Positions 47,531 through 59,158 of a DNA stretch of 64,000 bases are shown here, one piece after another. Source of the DNA: Homalodisca vitripennis. Taxonomy: Eukaryota > Arthropoda > Insecta > Hemiptera > Cicadellidae. Below the pieces are notes generated by a model, which saw nothing but the letters and a program-made list of their open reading frames with translations, did not search any database and was not told the DNA's origin. The stretch is taken from NCBI RefSeq assembly GCF_021130785.1, contig NC_060207.1, positions 102,217,001 to 102,281,000 of the forward strand, in the 5' to 3' direction. The translations under genes and the position numbers were made by a program. The first letter of the stretch is position 1. Every line of letters starts with the position of its first letter.

Positions 47531-47566
<36 letters not shown>
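47531..47566. repeat. (TC)18 microsatellite in upSET intron 1
   Basis: Pure TC run beginning 33 bp after the first coding exon's donor. Confidence 0.95.
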
Positions 47567-47570
<4 letters not shown>

Positions 47571-47844
47571 TAAGTCTTTTGTACGTGTTCTTTATAAATA
47601 TTCTTTTTATAAATACAAAATGTATAAGTGAAAATCTTTTATAAAATGCTTAAAACCTTTATCAAATATATGTAATTTTCACATTATAAGTTTGAATATT
47701 TTGTAAAGACAAAATATTAGGTAGAATAGCTTTTTTATTACATAATTAAGAGTTCTTTGTTTATTAGGCTTCAATAAACATTGTTTGTGCATTGAACTTT
47801 TAAATTTGTTACAAACTTCCAATTAAGTAGTCCTTTTTCTTCAG

Positions 47845-48244
47845 GTATACTCCGACATTGACTACAGCGGTGGTAAGCTCAGGACCTGCAAATCGCTCTG
47901 TTAACTACCGGCCGCAACCAACCACCGGGCAACCACCCACAGGTGTGGCCAAGCACAGATTGCCCATGCAGATTAATCGGCAGCCCCAGGCAAACAGGGC
48001 ACTTCTCCAGCAACATGCGGCACTACCCGCTCGGAACATTGCAGCTCTCGCACGACCCATTGTACAGGCTATTGCATCCACAACTGTTTCCAAGCCTGTA
48101 CCTGTACAGTGTGCGCCCTCCCCCACAATCGCTGGTCGTGTACTAGCCAGTCCAGTCAAGGATTCAATGTTAGACGATGATCTTCTTGAGGGAGTCGTTG
48201 AGAAGAGGCCAAAGTATCATAAACATTTACCTCTTAACTATCAG
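47845..48244 (+). CDS. upSET: upSET/KMT2E-SETD5 orthologue, second coding exon
   Basis: The acceptor TTTTTCTTCAG|G lies at 47844 and the donor TATCAG|GTATGT at 48245. The 400-bp exon is open throughout in one frame (phase 1 base in, phase 0 out). It encodes about 133 residues: YTPTLTTAVVSSG, then a Pro/Gln/Ala-rich, low-complexity stretch (QPTTGQPPTG, NRALLQQHAALPARN), a short acidic patch DDDLLEG and RPKYHKHLPLNYQ. No folded domain is recognised, consistent with the poorly conserved, disordered N-terminal region of KMT2E/SETD5 proteins. GC and codon use clearly exceed the surrounding intron. The exon lies 346 bp after the start exon and before an intron of 9.5 kb. Confidence 0.85.
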
Positions 48245-49745
48245 GTATGTGTATTTATTAAGAAATTGTACAGTCATAAGTAGTCATAAAATTAATCATT
48301 ACTTAATCCTCTAATAGCTAACACCGGTATTCAGCCATAAAGGTCACATATCTACTTACACTAACAAATAGTGAGTGTAAAGCAGATAGAAAATTATGTT
48401 ATTTATTTGTAAATTAAAATTATTAACAATGATCTAAATGTCGAATAACATGTATTTACTATCAGTTCTTTATTATGTTCCTCTTTATTAGCATATAAGA
48501 AACCAAAATCTTTTTCATGTTTGGGATTTCTTTAAAACCTTGACACCCTGTAATTGCTTTAAGGTTTTAGAAATAACAGACTCCCAACTTCAGGGGTTAA
48601 GTTTAGTTTAAAGTTTCATAACCCTAATTAATTTTTTCATTAGGTTTTTATTACTATTATTAAAGAAAATAAATAAGTAAATAAGTTATTTAATAAATTA
48701 AGACTGAGCATGTAGTTCTTAAAAGTATCTTTTTTATTCTGAAATAATCGTTTACTCTCTACTCTCGAGTTTGCATTGATTTTGAGTGAAAACACACGGC
48801 TTTTAATATAATATCTCATGAACTTATTTCTACTACATATATGTTTTGATTTTAGGTTCTTGTTTGGCATTATATTTAGCACTAGTTACAAGGTTAAAAA
48901 CTACAAGTAAAAATGTGTATAAGTGTTTATTAAACGTAAACAAAAAATATTTTTTTTTAATATCAAACATGCAATTTTGAAAATGTTCAGCTGATTAATA
49001 AAAATTAATTGCAGAATGTGTTGCTAACCTTGAAAATGGCTGGCCCACTAATTCTTTTTGTAAAATATTCGTTGCAGTCTGAGTAAGGTTTATAAGAAGA
49101 GAAAGATATGAATACCTAAAATATTTGGAATTTTGAAAAAATGGTAATATTTATGTTTCATAATCCGAATTTAACTGACATTAAACAGCTGTTGACACTT
49201 TCTGATGAAGTTCAACTAGTAGGCTGAAACATTTGTTTACATTTAAATTTTATAAAATATGAAATGTCCAGTACTTAATCAACAGTGTAATGCAGATAGC
49301 AAATACAAAGTTAACCCTATGCACTCGAAGACAGTATTTATAATTTGTCCTTAAAAGCTCTACTGACCACTGCCATTTTGTTGGAAGCTATCAGCTAATC
49401 AGCAGTGAAACACAAACTATTTAACATTTTTTAACATGTGTCTACCTCAATTGATTAATAAATAAAGCTGTGAACATTTTCATTTATGGTACTTGAAACT
49501 GTTGGGCTTCCTTGACATTATAATATGGCATTTTAACAGTGGCTTAAAGAAAAATACAGAAATTAACACTGACATGCCTCAATGAACAATTCTTTCCCAG
49601 ACTACAGTCCAAAAACCAAGACTTCACAATACAAAACCTTATAAACGGTTATTTTTCATGAACCTATACAAATTTCCCTCTTATACCAGAGAAGTAGATC
49701 AGATTATCCCCTAGACTGGAATAGGCTTACCTATGTATTTATAGT
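48245..49745. other. upSET intron 2, proximal part; no feature recognised
   Basis: AT-rich intron sequence. One motif, CTGATGAAG...GGCTGAAAC (about 49202-49231), resembles tails of some retroelements but no element could be bounded. Confidence 0.5.
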
Positions 49746-50075
49746 TTTTTTTTTTATGGGACAACAAGGTAAACTCAACTATGGCACTGGAACTACGTTA
49801 GATTTAAATTAGATTACAAGAGCCGGAAGTAGTTGCTCTTTGACCAAAATTGACTTCCGAGAGCTACATATGTATTAAGTTTTTTGTTTGAGGCAATAAA
49901 GCAAACTAAACTGTGGGACAATAAGGCAAACTCAACTGTGGGACAGTAAGTTATTTTATATGGTTGGAGGTAGACACCTTTTAACCTAAGTAGGCATCTC
50001 AGACCTATGTATGTACATATTTTTTTTTTTGTCGGGACAACACGGTAGAAAGTAGGTCCCAGAACAGTAAGTTCC
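49746..50075. repeat. Short direct repeats of a GGGACAAYAAGG-type motif
   Basis: GGGACAACAAGGTAAACTCA (about 49758), GAGGCAATAAAGCAAACTAA (about 49891), GGGACAATAAGGCAAACTCA (about 49917), GGGACAGTAAG (about 49942) and GGGACAACACGGTA (about 50035) are diverged copies of one motif. They may be subterminal repeats of the Tigger element downstream. No terminal inverted repeat was located. Confidence 0.5.
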
Positions 50076-50539
50076 TTATTTTAAAAAATAACTTGCTTTT
50101 AAAGAAAAAAATTCACTGTTGAAATACAAGTTTTTATGTTGTAGGCACTTATAATTTCATTAAATGACTAACAAGTGCATTAATCCAAAACAAAAATTGA
50201 GAAAACTTAATTCTGAGAAAATTGATGTTAATAAAGTCAATAGCAAACAAATTCTAAATTAATTAAGTGAAATTTAATGTAGCTTGTATTACTCTCCAAA
50301 AAAGTAATGATATTTTTGTCGTGCTCCATTGGCAAGCCTGTTCAGTCTTGAAAGAGTGACTCATCTACACAACGATATTCTTTATTTTCCTGCCACCAAC
50401 CATCAGTTCAGCTATGGTTGTTGATGTGGAATGGTACTCTGACTACAATCTTGTACTGTTTGTGTTTTCCCCAATTTTTAACTACGGATTGTTAAGTGCT
50501 CTAGTGTGAGGTTGCATGTGCTACAATAGCAACTCAAGA

Positions 50540-52125
50540 ACGTAAGTGTTTGTGTTTCTCTGCCATAAAAACCTGAAGTGTTGCAACAATTGGACCATGG
50601 TGAGTCTGTTATTAAGCAAGCTTCTGAGTTGGGTGTAGTGGTGACTACAGTAAAGAACTGGAAGAAAAGCCATATAGATCTGGAAGCTTACTCAACAACA
50701 GTCGAGACAGATGATGCATTAAAAAGCAGAAAAACACTGAAAAAACCAAAACTGGAACTTGTTGATGAATCCTTATTATGGATTTAGTTTTGTCAATGAA
50801 GCCTTATGGATTTAGTTTTGTCAGGAAAGGCACAAAGGAACACCACTGTCAAGCCTCATTGTAAAGGAAAAAGCCAAAAAATTGCACGACAAGTTGGGAG
50901 GTGATCTACATAGGTTTAGCACTAGTGTAGGGTGGCTATGTAAATAGAAATTATGACATAGCAATACAACATGTTATAAGAGCAGGGGGGAAACTCTAAG
51001 CTCTGGTTATAATGGTGCTAAAGAATTTATAGACAAATTTGAGAAGTTAGTCATTGAACAGAAACTTGTACCTGAACAAGTCAAAAAATGTAGATGAAAC
51101 AGGCCTAAATTACAAAATGCCTCCAAAAACCACTTCTGCTGCTAAAAATTAACTGTGTTAGGAACAAAGCTTGCTAAAGACAGATTCACAATTACTACTT
51201 GTAACAATGCCGCAGGAATCCACAAAATGCCGTTGTTCGTCATAGGGAAATCTAAGAAGCCAAGAGCCTTTAAAAAGCTAAACATGGCAATACTTCCAGT
51301 TTTCTATTGTAATCAATCATCTGCTTGGATGGATAGTCATTTGTTTAAGGAGTAGTTTTTTTGTTGAGTTTGTCCTCTCAGTAAAAAAACATTTGAAGTC
51401 TAAAAACTTGCCTGCTCGTGCTGTTTTGCTATTAGATAATGCTCCCAGTCACCCCTCTGAATCTGAACTAAAAAAAGGAAATATCTAGGCTTCATTTTTA
51501 CCATGCCACATTACAACTTTAATACAGCCTATGTGTCAGGGCGTCATTGAGTGGCTAAAGAGAAGATACAGAAGAAAATATGTCGGCTCTCTCATGGAAA
51601 CAATAGAAGAACGATGTAACCTTTTTGAGGCAATTAAAAGTTTAAATATAACAGATGCCATTTATATCGTTGCTGCAGCTTAGGATGAAATTAAACAAAC
51701 CAACCTTTCAGAAGGCTTGGAAAAAAGATTTGGCGAACATTGAAACAAGATGAACCTGAGACTGATCATGAGCTAACTTCGATAGAAGCAGATGTTGTGA
51801 CAGACAAAACAGATACATTACAAAATTTACAAGTGTTTCAGCATGATCTCCAGATGACAGATGTAGAAGAGTTACTTGTTGAGGGTGATGTTTCAGAAGT
51901 TACAGCCAATGAAGATCTCATTGATGACCTAATCTTTACTATTGTGCAGAACGAAACCGAGGATGAAGAAATTGACTTGGATGAAGAGGAAACCACAAGT
52001 GACATCGTAATGAGTCATTCTGCTGCTAAAGACCCCTATGACATTGCACTGAAATACATTGAGCTACATCCAAATGATGTATTGCGGGCAAAAAAATGGA
52101 GGGGTTACTTCCACAAGCTCAAGAT
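50540..52125 (+). pseudogene. Tigger/jerky-like pogo transposase pseudogene in upSET intron 2
   Basis: From about 50570 the pogo-type helix-turn-helix appears (VLQQLDHGESVIKQASELGV), then KSRKTLKKPKLELVDE and the CENP-B-type domain in broken frames. The DDE_1 catalytic domain follows: KNVDETGLNYKMP (first Asp, codon at 51093), LTVLGTKLAKDRFTI-like sequence, GKSKKPRAFKKLNMA, QSSAWMDSHLFKEW and VLLLDNAPSHPSESE (second Asp). Then comes QPMCQGVIEWLKRRY, where Cys (51534-51536) replaces the third catalytic Asp. The acidic C-terminal tail (51740-52125) is still open. Numerous frameshifts and stops disable it. The coding tail is cut at 52125 by hAT-like sequence. Orientation is the same as upSET. 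Confidence 0.88.
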
Positions 52126-55100
52126 CATGGTGGCCTCCCAACCGTGGAAACCGGAAATAAGCTGGGAATTTAACGGACTGGGAATAAGCCGGGAATTTTT
52201 CTGAGAACCGGGAAAATTAAAAAAACAAATTTTTCGTCTCCAAGAACTTATAAAATCAAGACATAATTAGATAGCTTCTTGAATCAAGAATTTATTAATC
52301 TCGAAACATTGTATTATATGCATCTTCTGAGAGTTGCCTACACTAGTGTAGTGGAGTTTATCTTGATTAGTTCTACTCCTGTGCCGCGGTAATCCTCTTC
52401 CCTCCCCCCCCCCCCAAAAAAAAACCATGTAACAATGCATTGGACAGTTTAAAATCGACCGACCGTTCCGAACTTTGCCACTAAACAGCTATACGCATTA
52501 AGCGGTAAAGCGCAGAGGTAGTGACCGTGATACGAAAGGGTTTTATGTATTTATGTATTATTCAGTCGTCGAAGTGGGACTATTAACAGGCATAATAGTT
52601 CAGTTTGTTGAATAATATATGTTTGACATACTCGGTGTTTTATACACCAGAATTTCAGTTGGATTTTTACCAGGCCTGGTAAGACACTTTTTGGAGAAGA
52701 AAATAATGGGTAAGCAATAACAAATAATGCCAAGAAAGGCACGTTTGTGTGCAGCATGTTGCACAGCAATGACAATGAGCTGAGGGCTGAGCGGCAGGAG
52801 AAACACTTATTGTCCAGAATCTGCAGATAAACGGCATCGTGTGGTACCGCCCTGACTCTTAACGTTTGTCATCAGTGTTCCCCATATGTACAATACAAAC
52901 ATTAAATTTTATAAGTTGCCGCTCGAACCAGGGCTCACTGCCCACCGCTTACAACTCGTATCGCGGCCGAGACCTCGGTTGGTTTATGAATGATTGCTCC
53001 TCGCACACGATCTGATTAGTCATCAGATTATATAGGTTAAAACAAAGAAAGTGGTGTTATGTTTTGATATCACGGTCACATCTAAAACTCGATTGAACTG
53101 TGTTTACACTGGCAAAAAAATTAAGTATTGTGTCCGACTGTAAAAATTGTGTCTCAACAAGTGCAAGAGCTGTTGCGAGCACTGCTGCAACAAGTGTCGG
53201 ACAGTTGTTTGCAATTACTGGAGATCAGTCTCGACTATTAAAATTTCAATTATAAAATTACCGAGACATCACTGCCATATGTTAACAGACTTTATATTGA
53301 CTCCCGAAACAACCAGCGATACAACTGTAACAGTGAGTAAGTGAGTAAAATTGATTATCTTGTTTACATTATGCAACAGTAGTTGTGCAAATTCCCTCGT
53401 AACTTTACTTACCAGTGTAAACGCGGTTATGTTATCACCAGTCTACTGACCGCAGACAACCAGCCGACCGAATCAAACACGCACGTCAGTGTCGTCGTCA
53501 GAGCGGGATTGGTTGGACGACGGCTGGAAATTCCGTAAGTTTTCCGATTAACGATTTACCTGAACAACTTCCACGCACATGTGACGATCGGTTGGACGAT
53601 CCGAACTGTTCAAATCAATAGTCCAACATGTATAAAGAGCCTTGTCATGTTCTTTCGTAGTCTATTACTATAATCTAACGAACATGAGACAAACCACAGC
53701 CTTTTGTGCGTTTATTTACTTTGTAGTTGTGTTGTCGTGATGGGGTGATTCTATTTTGCATTATATTGCAGGCTAACACAAAATGTCTAGGAGCCAGTAA
53801 TTGATAACATGAATTGTGCTTGTACTCTGGGTGCAACGGTACTGTTCTGTAATGGTGTATATGTACTCATTCTACTGATCGCGAACTAACCGCACTTCGG
53901 TAACTTCCGTAGCAGATAATGTAGCGGTCCCAGTTTGCTCAGTCTAGGGGGTGGGAAGGGTAGGTGTGGTTTTCACAAGTTAACGGCGTAGTAGAGTTAA
54001 CTGTTAACGGTATTATCCGAGGGCGCCACCTTGTTTCCAGTAGTAGTGTGGTAGGAGAACGGAGTCAGAACAAGGAAAAGACCCGTTACTGAATGATGTT
54101 GTAAAATTAATGACCTTATATTATAACCAACCAAAGTAAGAGTGAGTTAAATACAAGGTAAATTTAAGAAAAGGAAATACATGTAAGAAAGCTAAACTCA
54201 TTCAATGTAATCATTAAGTTTAGAAAAATTCTAAGAGCCTTTTTTTTGCACAAGAAACATTTATCAAATGAAATATTTATTAAAATTATGTAATTTTACA
54301 TTTCATATCAAGGAAAAAGGTTTGATTACCATTTCTGTATTTGGATCTCAACAGTCTGAGGGTACAGGTAACCCTTAGATTTATCAATACAATATACCCT
54401 AAAACACCAGTAATTATACACTAAACAACATTACCTTGGCCGGCCACTAGTACTCTGGTATTTTACCCATAGGTATCAATCAAACAATACTTACATAAAC
54501 TAGACACATATTTACACAAAGCACATTAAACATCAATATGTATCCAATAAAGAAAGATATTTATAAGTAATTATTCAACTACGTAGATCACAACCATACG
54601 CCTCCGTAAGGGCTCACGGTCAGGGAGGGAGGTACAGTAGCAGGTATGGCACGGGCACTGGGTAGGTAGTGGTACGCAGACCTATGTGGAGGCACACAAA
54701 CCGCTCCCGAACAAATCCCTTGGCAACAATCCAGTAATGGGCCAGGAAGGGAGCAATGTAGGTAAAGACAATATAGATAACCTCGTGGAGACTCAATTTC
54801 CAACTGAACAATCTTCAAACTATCGCCATGAGAGAGAGAGGATAAGCCTCGTGAAGCCTGACAGTCAGTAACAAAGTCCAACAGGAAGTAGGAGTCAATT
54901 GTTGTTTGGCCAGCTGGAGCTGCAGCTGTTTAATAGCCAGCTGATATGGATTTTCCAGGTTGATCAGGCCTGTCTGCCAAAGTTAATAAAATCTAACTCT
55001 TACTCTCTGTTGTAAAATTTAAGGTTCACAAAAAAAAATGTTACAATAAATTTCTGATGCATTCTTCATGTATTGGTCAGTGGGATATATATTTAGAGCC

Positions 55101-55838
55101 ATGATACTTTCGCAGGACTCTAACCAGGGCAAGTGACAACGATGAGAATCTGGAAAAGCGTGCATTACGTTTGAATTTTGGATTCCGGGAAACATTCGTG
55201 AATTTTTATAGTGTCCCTGGAATTTTTTGTAGGGATGGATCGTTTCCGATACTTGATATCGGGGCTCTTTCTACTCAATTCCGATACCAACAGAAGTGCT
55301 TAAATACGCTTGAAAAATCACGATTTCACAGTATACTAGTTATATGGGGAAGTTGAATCTTTAATCCAAGAATTTCTATTCCCGGATGATTACTGATCGG
55401 CAGTACACAAATGACTGATTCTTTCTAAGTTCTTCCATCGCAGATCTCTGTTTTGGTATTTGTAATCTTTGTTTATTCCGTATTGGATATATGTATTTTC
55501 CTAACATCAGAAAGGAAAGTTATTAGGTATATACGATGACTCGGCGACACAGCAAGAGACACAAAGATAAAAACTATGGAGCTTGAAATAGGTAATAGCG
55601 ATAAATCGTCACAGAATTTCTCGCATATCGTTAGCGACAAAATGCTAGAGCACGCAGCTTTGTGGCATTTCTTGCAAATACAGCTGGTGATGATTTAACA
55701 CCACCGTTGAACTCGGCGTAAGGGTTAAATACAGTGTTACAGTTGTTTATTTGGTTTTAAAATAGACTAGAGAATCGGAAATTTTCAACCGGAAAAAAAA
55801 ACTGAGATTTTGAAAAGAGGTTTTGAGTGGCCACCCTG
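52126..55838. mobile_element. hAT-type element (non-autonomous or decayed) abutting the Tigger tail
   Basis: The left end CATGGTGGCCTCCCAACCGT and the reverse complement of the right end (CAGGGTGGCCACTCAAAACC) are inverted repeats of the hAT type (CAGGG). Both continue into subterminal GGGAA/CCGG motifs (AAGCTGGGAATTT, AAGCCGGGAATTT; ACCGGAAAAA). The left subterminal sequence is clearly related to the hAT element at 62231. The 8-bp flanks CTCAAGAT and AAAATTTA do not match, so either the ends belong to two insertions or the duplication has been lost. No hAT transposase domain was recognised inside. Open frames at 53147-53344 (Cys-rich) and 54588-54881 on minus (hydrophobic) are unassigned. 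Around 55235 a separate terminus-like stretch, GGGATGGATCGTTTCCGATA, suggests nested elements. Confidence 0.5.
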
Positions 55839-56185
55839 AAAATTTACAAAATTGAAACAAAAATACATTACTGAATCCTTTTAATAAGGTACTGTACATA
55901 AGCTTACATTTTATTTACGTTTTCATTTAATTTAAAAACATGTAAATGTTTGAAATGTATTCAGCAACAAACAAATGTTGGTATTTACAAATATAATACA
56001 GTTGTTCACTTATTGTAGTACACCGCATACATGTTATCTTTTTTACCTGGGAAAAGTGTGTTTTATTCCTTCCGATATCCGATCTTTTGGCCGTTCTGAA
56101 CATGGCTCTGTCCCGTCATGGTCGGATATGCGAAGTTCTACGCAATTAATGTATTTCTTGTATTAACTATCACTGTGTAAACTTC
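55839..56185. other. upSET intron 2, AT-rich, no feature
   Basis: May include the lost 3' end of the Tigger element; no terminal repeat was recognised. Confidence 0.4.
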
Positions 56186-56872
56186 ACTTTTCTTCCAACC
56201 CTATGTGCAATACTCCAATGGAGTTCAGGAGACCTTGGCAGCTAGTTAATAACTCCTCCAGCACCAATCAGTTTGCCAGCAATGTGTTCATTTTAAAATT
56301 CTTTTACTCTATGAGCTGTATGCGGAGGAGCACAATTATGTTGAAATACATATTTATTTGTGTTAAAAGGGGTGTTTTTTCCAGAGAAGTGAACGATTCA
56401 TTACGTAACAATTCCATGTATGTTTCTGTTACAAGTCGGTTCTCGGTTCTCTAATATGAAAGGGCCAATTAATTCATCATCTAAAATATTACACCATACA
56501 TTGACTGAAAATCTGCACTAAAACTTGTCTATTTTAGCATGAGGATTCTCATCTGACCACTGATGGGATTACTTGGTATTGTTTACACCATCACGAGTAA
56601 ATGTGGCTTCTTCAGTAATAAGTATCCTTGAAACAACACCTCAAACTAAAAAACAAGTTTTTTTACATTACATTTTTTAAGCAAGTTATGTTACAAACTA
56701 ATGGATTTACAGTTCTGGTACCTAGTTCATTCAATTTTTAAGGTCAAAATTATATAAAATGATCATTTTTCATTATTGCTGCTCTAATGATTTCTCCGGT
56801 TTCATTGAATCCTTGGAGGGGAAATCTGGTTGAAATCTTTTGATAGCCTTATCTTGCTAACAAAGCATGTGT

Positions 56873-56927
<55 letters not shown>

Positions 56928-57021
56928 TGCTTCTAGACATATATTTATATGAACTTTTTGTCTGGTTTTTAGGACTACAATAATCTGTTAAAATGTTTTC
57001 CTTTCCTCTCGGACCACCCTG
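56186..57021 (-). mobile_element. mariner-like DDE_3 transposase remnant with terminal repeat
   Basis: The end at 57021 reads, in reverse complement, CAGGGTGGTCCGAGAGGAAA next to TA (57022-57023), a typical terminal repeat of insect mariner-like elements. Coding debris on minus from about 56630 includes VNVWC-like SMYGVIF, ETYMELLRNE and NMYFNIIVLLRI (the QHDGAPPH block decayed). Upstream are PSNPISGQMRILMLK (DEATF..NG..N region). The third Asp block and left terminal repeat are missing. A (TA)n microsatellite has expanded within it (56877-56925). Confidence 0.65.
56877..56925. repeat. (TA)24 microsatellite
   Basis: Uninterrupted TA dinucleotides inside the mariner-like remnant. Confidence 0.95.
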
Positions 57022-57072
57022 TATTGATTATTCTGAGATCTGATATAATTTTCAGTTAAAATACCCACCATA

Positions 57073-57431
57073 GTTCAGTGAAACAATAAATCAGTAACAC
57101 TATGTTTCGAGTAGTAGGTTGTTGGCACTACATCAGTCGTAGGTTGTTGGCAGACGAATGCAGACGTATTATGACCTGTATTCTGCAGTTCAGTTTTAAT
57201 GATTAGTGTTGTGTATAGTTTTTTGTTTAGTGCATGTTTTTAGAGTTAATGAAGTTGACAAACAACATGGTAGTTGTGACTCCTGACTTAAGCGTGCCAC
57301 AACGCTTTGGTATGATTTGTTTATTTTAACCTAGTTTGTAATTATTATGTATTAGGTTAGTTATTACCTGAAGAAGAGATCAGATTGCAGATCTCGAAAC
57401 GTAGTGTTACTGATTTATTGTTTCACTGAAC
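57073..57431. repeat. Inverted-repeat element with 39-bp arms
   Basis: GTTCAGTGAAACAATAAATC at 57073 runs to TTTCGAG (57111). Its reverse complement stands at 57393-57431 (CTCGAAACGTAG...CACTGAAC) with one mismatch (CGAAACATAG versus CGAAACGTAG). Immediately before the right arm, GAGATC (57376-57381) and GATCTC (57390-57395) form a small perfect stem preceded by CTGAAGA. No transposase and no target duplication were seen. Tails of the form CTGAAGA-stem-GAAACGT are widespread in invertebrate retroelements (known to me, not searched). Confidence 0.8.
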
Positions 57432-57791
57432 GATTGCAAATGTCCGGAAAAATCCTCTTCCTTCACAATCCCTCCATCGTCAAAAATAACCTTCAAACAA
57501 AGGATCTGCCATAGCCTATCAAATAATAGTAGTGCCGGATTTATAAGTAGTACTATTTGGGTATTAAACCAAATTATAGAGAAAAAAATATAAAACCTTT
57601 ATGAATGTTTTAAAAAATATGCAACTTTTCTCAGTCAGAAATAAGTATACATTCTTGCCTGTTTTTCAAATATCAAGGTTGAAACAGCTTTTGCAAAGTG
57701 ACGACTTCAAATAAAAAGAATAAATATTATTTTATTGGAATTCAGTGTGCAAAAAAAATAAGTAAGCAAGTAATCTGGTTGTATGTTATAG

Positions 57792-58005
57792 TACGTACTA
57801 CAAGATCACAACTATGGAGCGCCACCACCCCCCACGCCTGCCTCCCCTCCTAAGCCTCTGGTTAATGGTGTCTCAACTGCAAACGGCCTTGCTCGTGGTC
57901 AATCACCTGCCTCACAGCCACCCAACTATGGCAATAACACATTCGGAGCTAACCGTGTTTCCAAGAGTGTTCAGCCTCCCACAACCCCCACAATATTTAA
58001 TAGTA
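57792..58005 (+). CDS. upSET: upSET/KMT2E-SETD5 orthologue, third coding exon
   Basis: The acceptor GTTATAG lies at 57791 and the donor GTA|GTGAGT at 58006. The 214-bp exon starts in phase 0, matching the previous exon, and ends in phase 1. It encodes YVLQDHNYGAPPPPTPASPP, then a Ser/Gln/Asn-rich stretch ending PTTPTIFNS. The motif DHNYGA-PPPTP-ASPP is shared with vertebrate KMT2E, where it also stands shortly before the PHD finger. It is the strongest evidence for orthology besides the PHD finger itself. An alternative acceptor (CTACAAG, 57804) would break the phase match and was not chosen. The long preceding intron is packed with Tigger, hAT and mariner-like insertions. Confidence 0.88.
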
Positions 58006-58637
58006 GTGAGTATTATATCATATAGTAAATCTTAACATCTGTTTATTATGACAAATTTTAATTCTTAAATCTTGAATTTTGAATTCAAATTTAGTATCAG
58101 TTTTAAATATGGGCATTTCCAGTGTAAATTTTTTTCGATGTATATTCTGCTGGGATTTATCTATCCAAAGTTCCATTTTCTTTTATTTAGTTCTTTACTC
58201 TTTTTAATTATTTTATTAGAGATTTTATTAATTTTTACTAAAAAGCGAATGAGTTTTGTCAAGTGAATTATTAGTATTGTGTTTAATACCTAATAAAACA
58301 TTAGTCTAACTAATAAATACAAACATACTTATTTTCTTAGTATTAAATTTTTATGCTCATGTTCTTGGTGATTTTGTTAACTACTTTAATGTTTTATGAC
58401 CGTTTTCAGACACAACACTAATAGTTCACATGAAAATAACAATATTTCCTTTCCTTTATTGTGAGCAAAGTCATTTTTAACTTGTTCTTAATTTTAAAAA
58501 TGGTGGCAACATTTTGACATTCTGAATTTGTATTTTTAATACACATTAAAGAATAGGTGATGTCCCCCAATTAAAACTTTCCTGCAAATTTTGTGTGTGT
58601 CTAAGTTAAGATGGATACCCTTTATATAAATAAATAA

Positions 58638-58688
<51 letters not shown>

Positions 58689-58980
58689 AACTGGTTACTA
58701 TGTTATACTACATTCTGCAAGGACTATGGAATTAATAACCAACTAATGGGTACACCCTCTCTTCCGATTTAGCATTGAATGATTGGAAGGATATGGGGAC
58801 TAATTGAAGGTAATTGAGTAGGAAAACATAGTTGCAAAAAAACATTAGTTTTATAATGTTGTGAAAAAAATTTATAAGGTCATTTTTGTTTGGTTCTAGT
58901 ATATTACACACAATATTTGATTGAATGCACTAAAACTCTTGTTAGTTAGTTTCATACTGTTATGTCTGTGACTGTTCCAG
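58006..58980. other. upSET intron 3 with (TAAA)/(TA) tract
   Basis: AT-rich intron. A TAAA run (58626-58642) passes into (TA)n (58643-58680) and a short CACACA. No element was recognised. Confidence 0.6.
58626..58680. repeat. (TAAA)n(TA)n microsatellite
   Basis: In upSET intron 3. Confidence 0.95.
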
Positions 58981-59158
58981 CAACGATGTCGAATGTGTTT
59001 GGTATCGGGACACGATTACAGACTACGGTGGCTCCAGCTGAGGAGAGCGATGTGGAGAGTTCTGACAATGAGCGGGAGCCAGATCCCCAGGGCGAGGAGA
59101 CTGAAACGGCTAATGAGGGTGAGGAGAATGAGGATGACAGTATCACCAGGTGTATTTG
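58981..59158 (+). CDS. upSET: upSET/KMT2E-SETD5 orthologue, fourth coding exon (acidic region, start of PHD)
   Basis: The acceptor GACTGTTCCAG lies at 58980 and the donor ATTTG|GTAAAT at 59159. The 178-bp exon begins in phase 1, completing ACA with the A left by the previous exon, and ends in phase 2. It encodes TTMSNVFGIGTRLQTTVAP, then a strongly acidic stretch (EESDVESSDNEREPDPQGEE, ENEDDS) and ITRCI, the first zinc-binding Cys of the PHD finger. The second Cys codon (TG|C) is split by the intron. Acidic, Ser/Glu-rich sequence before ITRCIC is also found in KMT2E. The next exon is 2.85 kb away. Confidence 0.9.

Noticed and set aside
49202..49235. Second hammerhead-like motif CTGATGAAG...GGCTGAAAC
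   Set aside because: Stem II would be two or three pairs and no stem III partner is present.
53147..53344. Cys-rich 65-residue protein (CCEHCCNKC)
   Set aside because: No signal peptide or family spacing, inside hAT-like sequence; overlapping frames are equally open.
54588..54881. Minus-strand membrane-protein-like frame
   Set aside because: Two overlapping frames are both hydrophobic and no family is recognised; probably compositional.
52118..55846. Clean 8-bp target duplication for the 52.1-55.8 kb hAT
   Set aside because: CTCAAGAT and AAAATTTA do not match, so the two ends cannot be claimed as one intact insertion.
57367..57405. Hammerhead ribozyme (CTGAAGA - stem - GAAAC)
   Set aside because: One unpaired base sits between CUGANGA and stem II, and no stem III or cleavage triplet could be paired; kept only as a finding to test.
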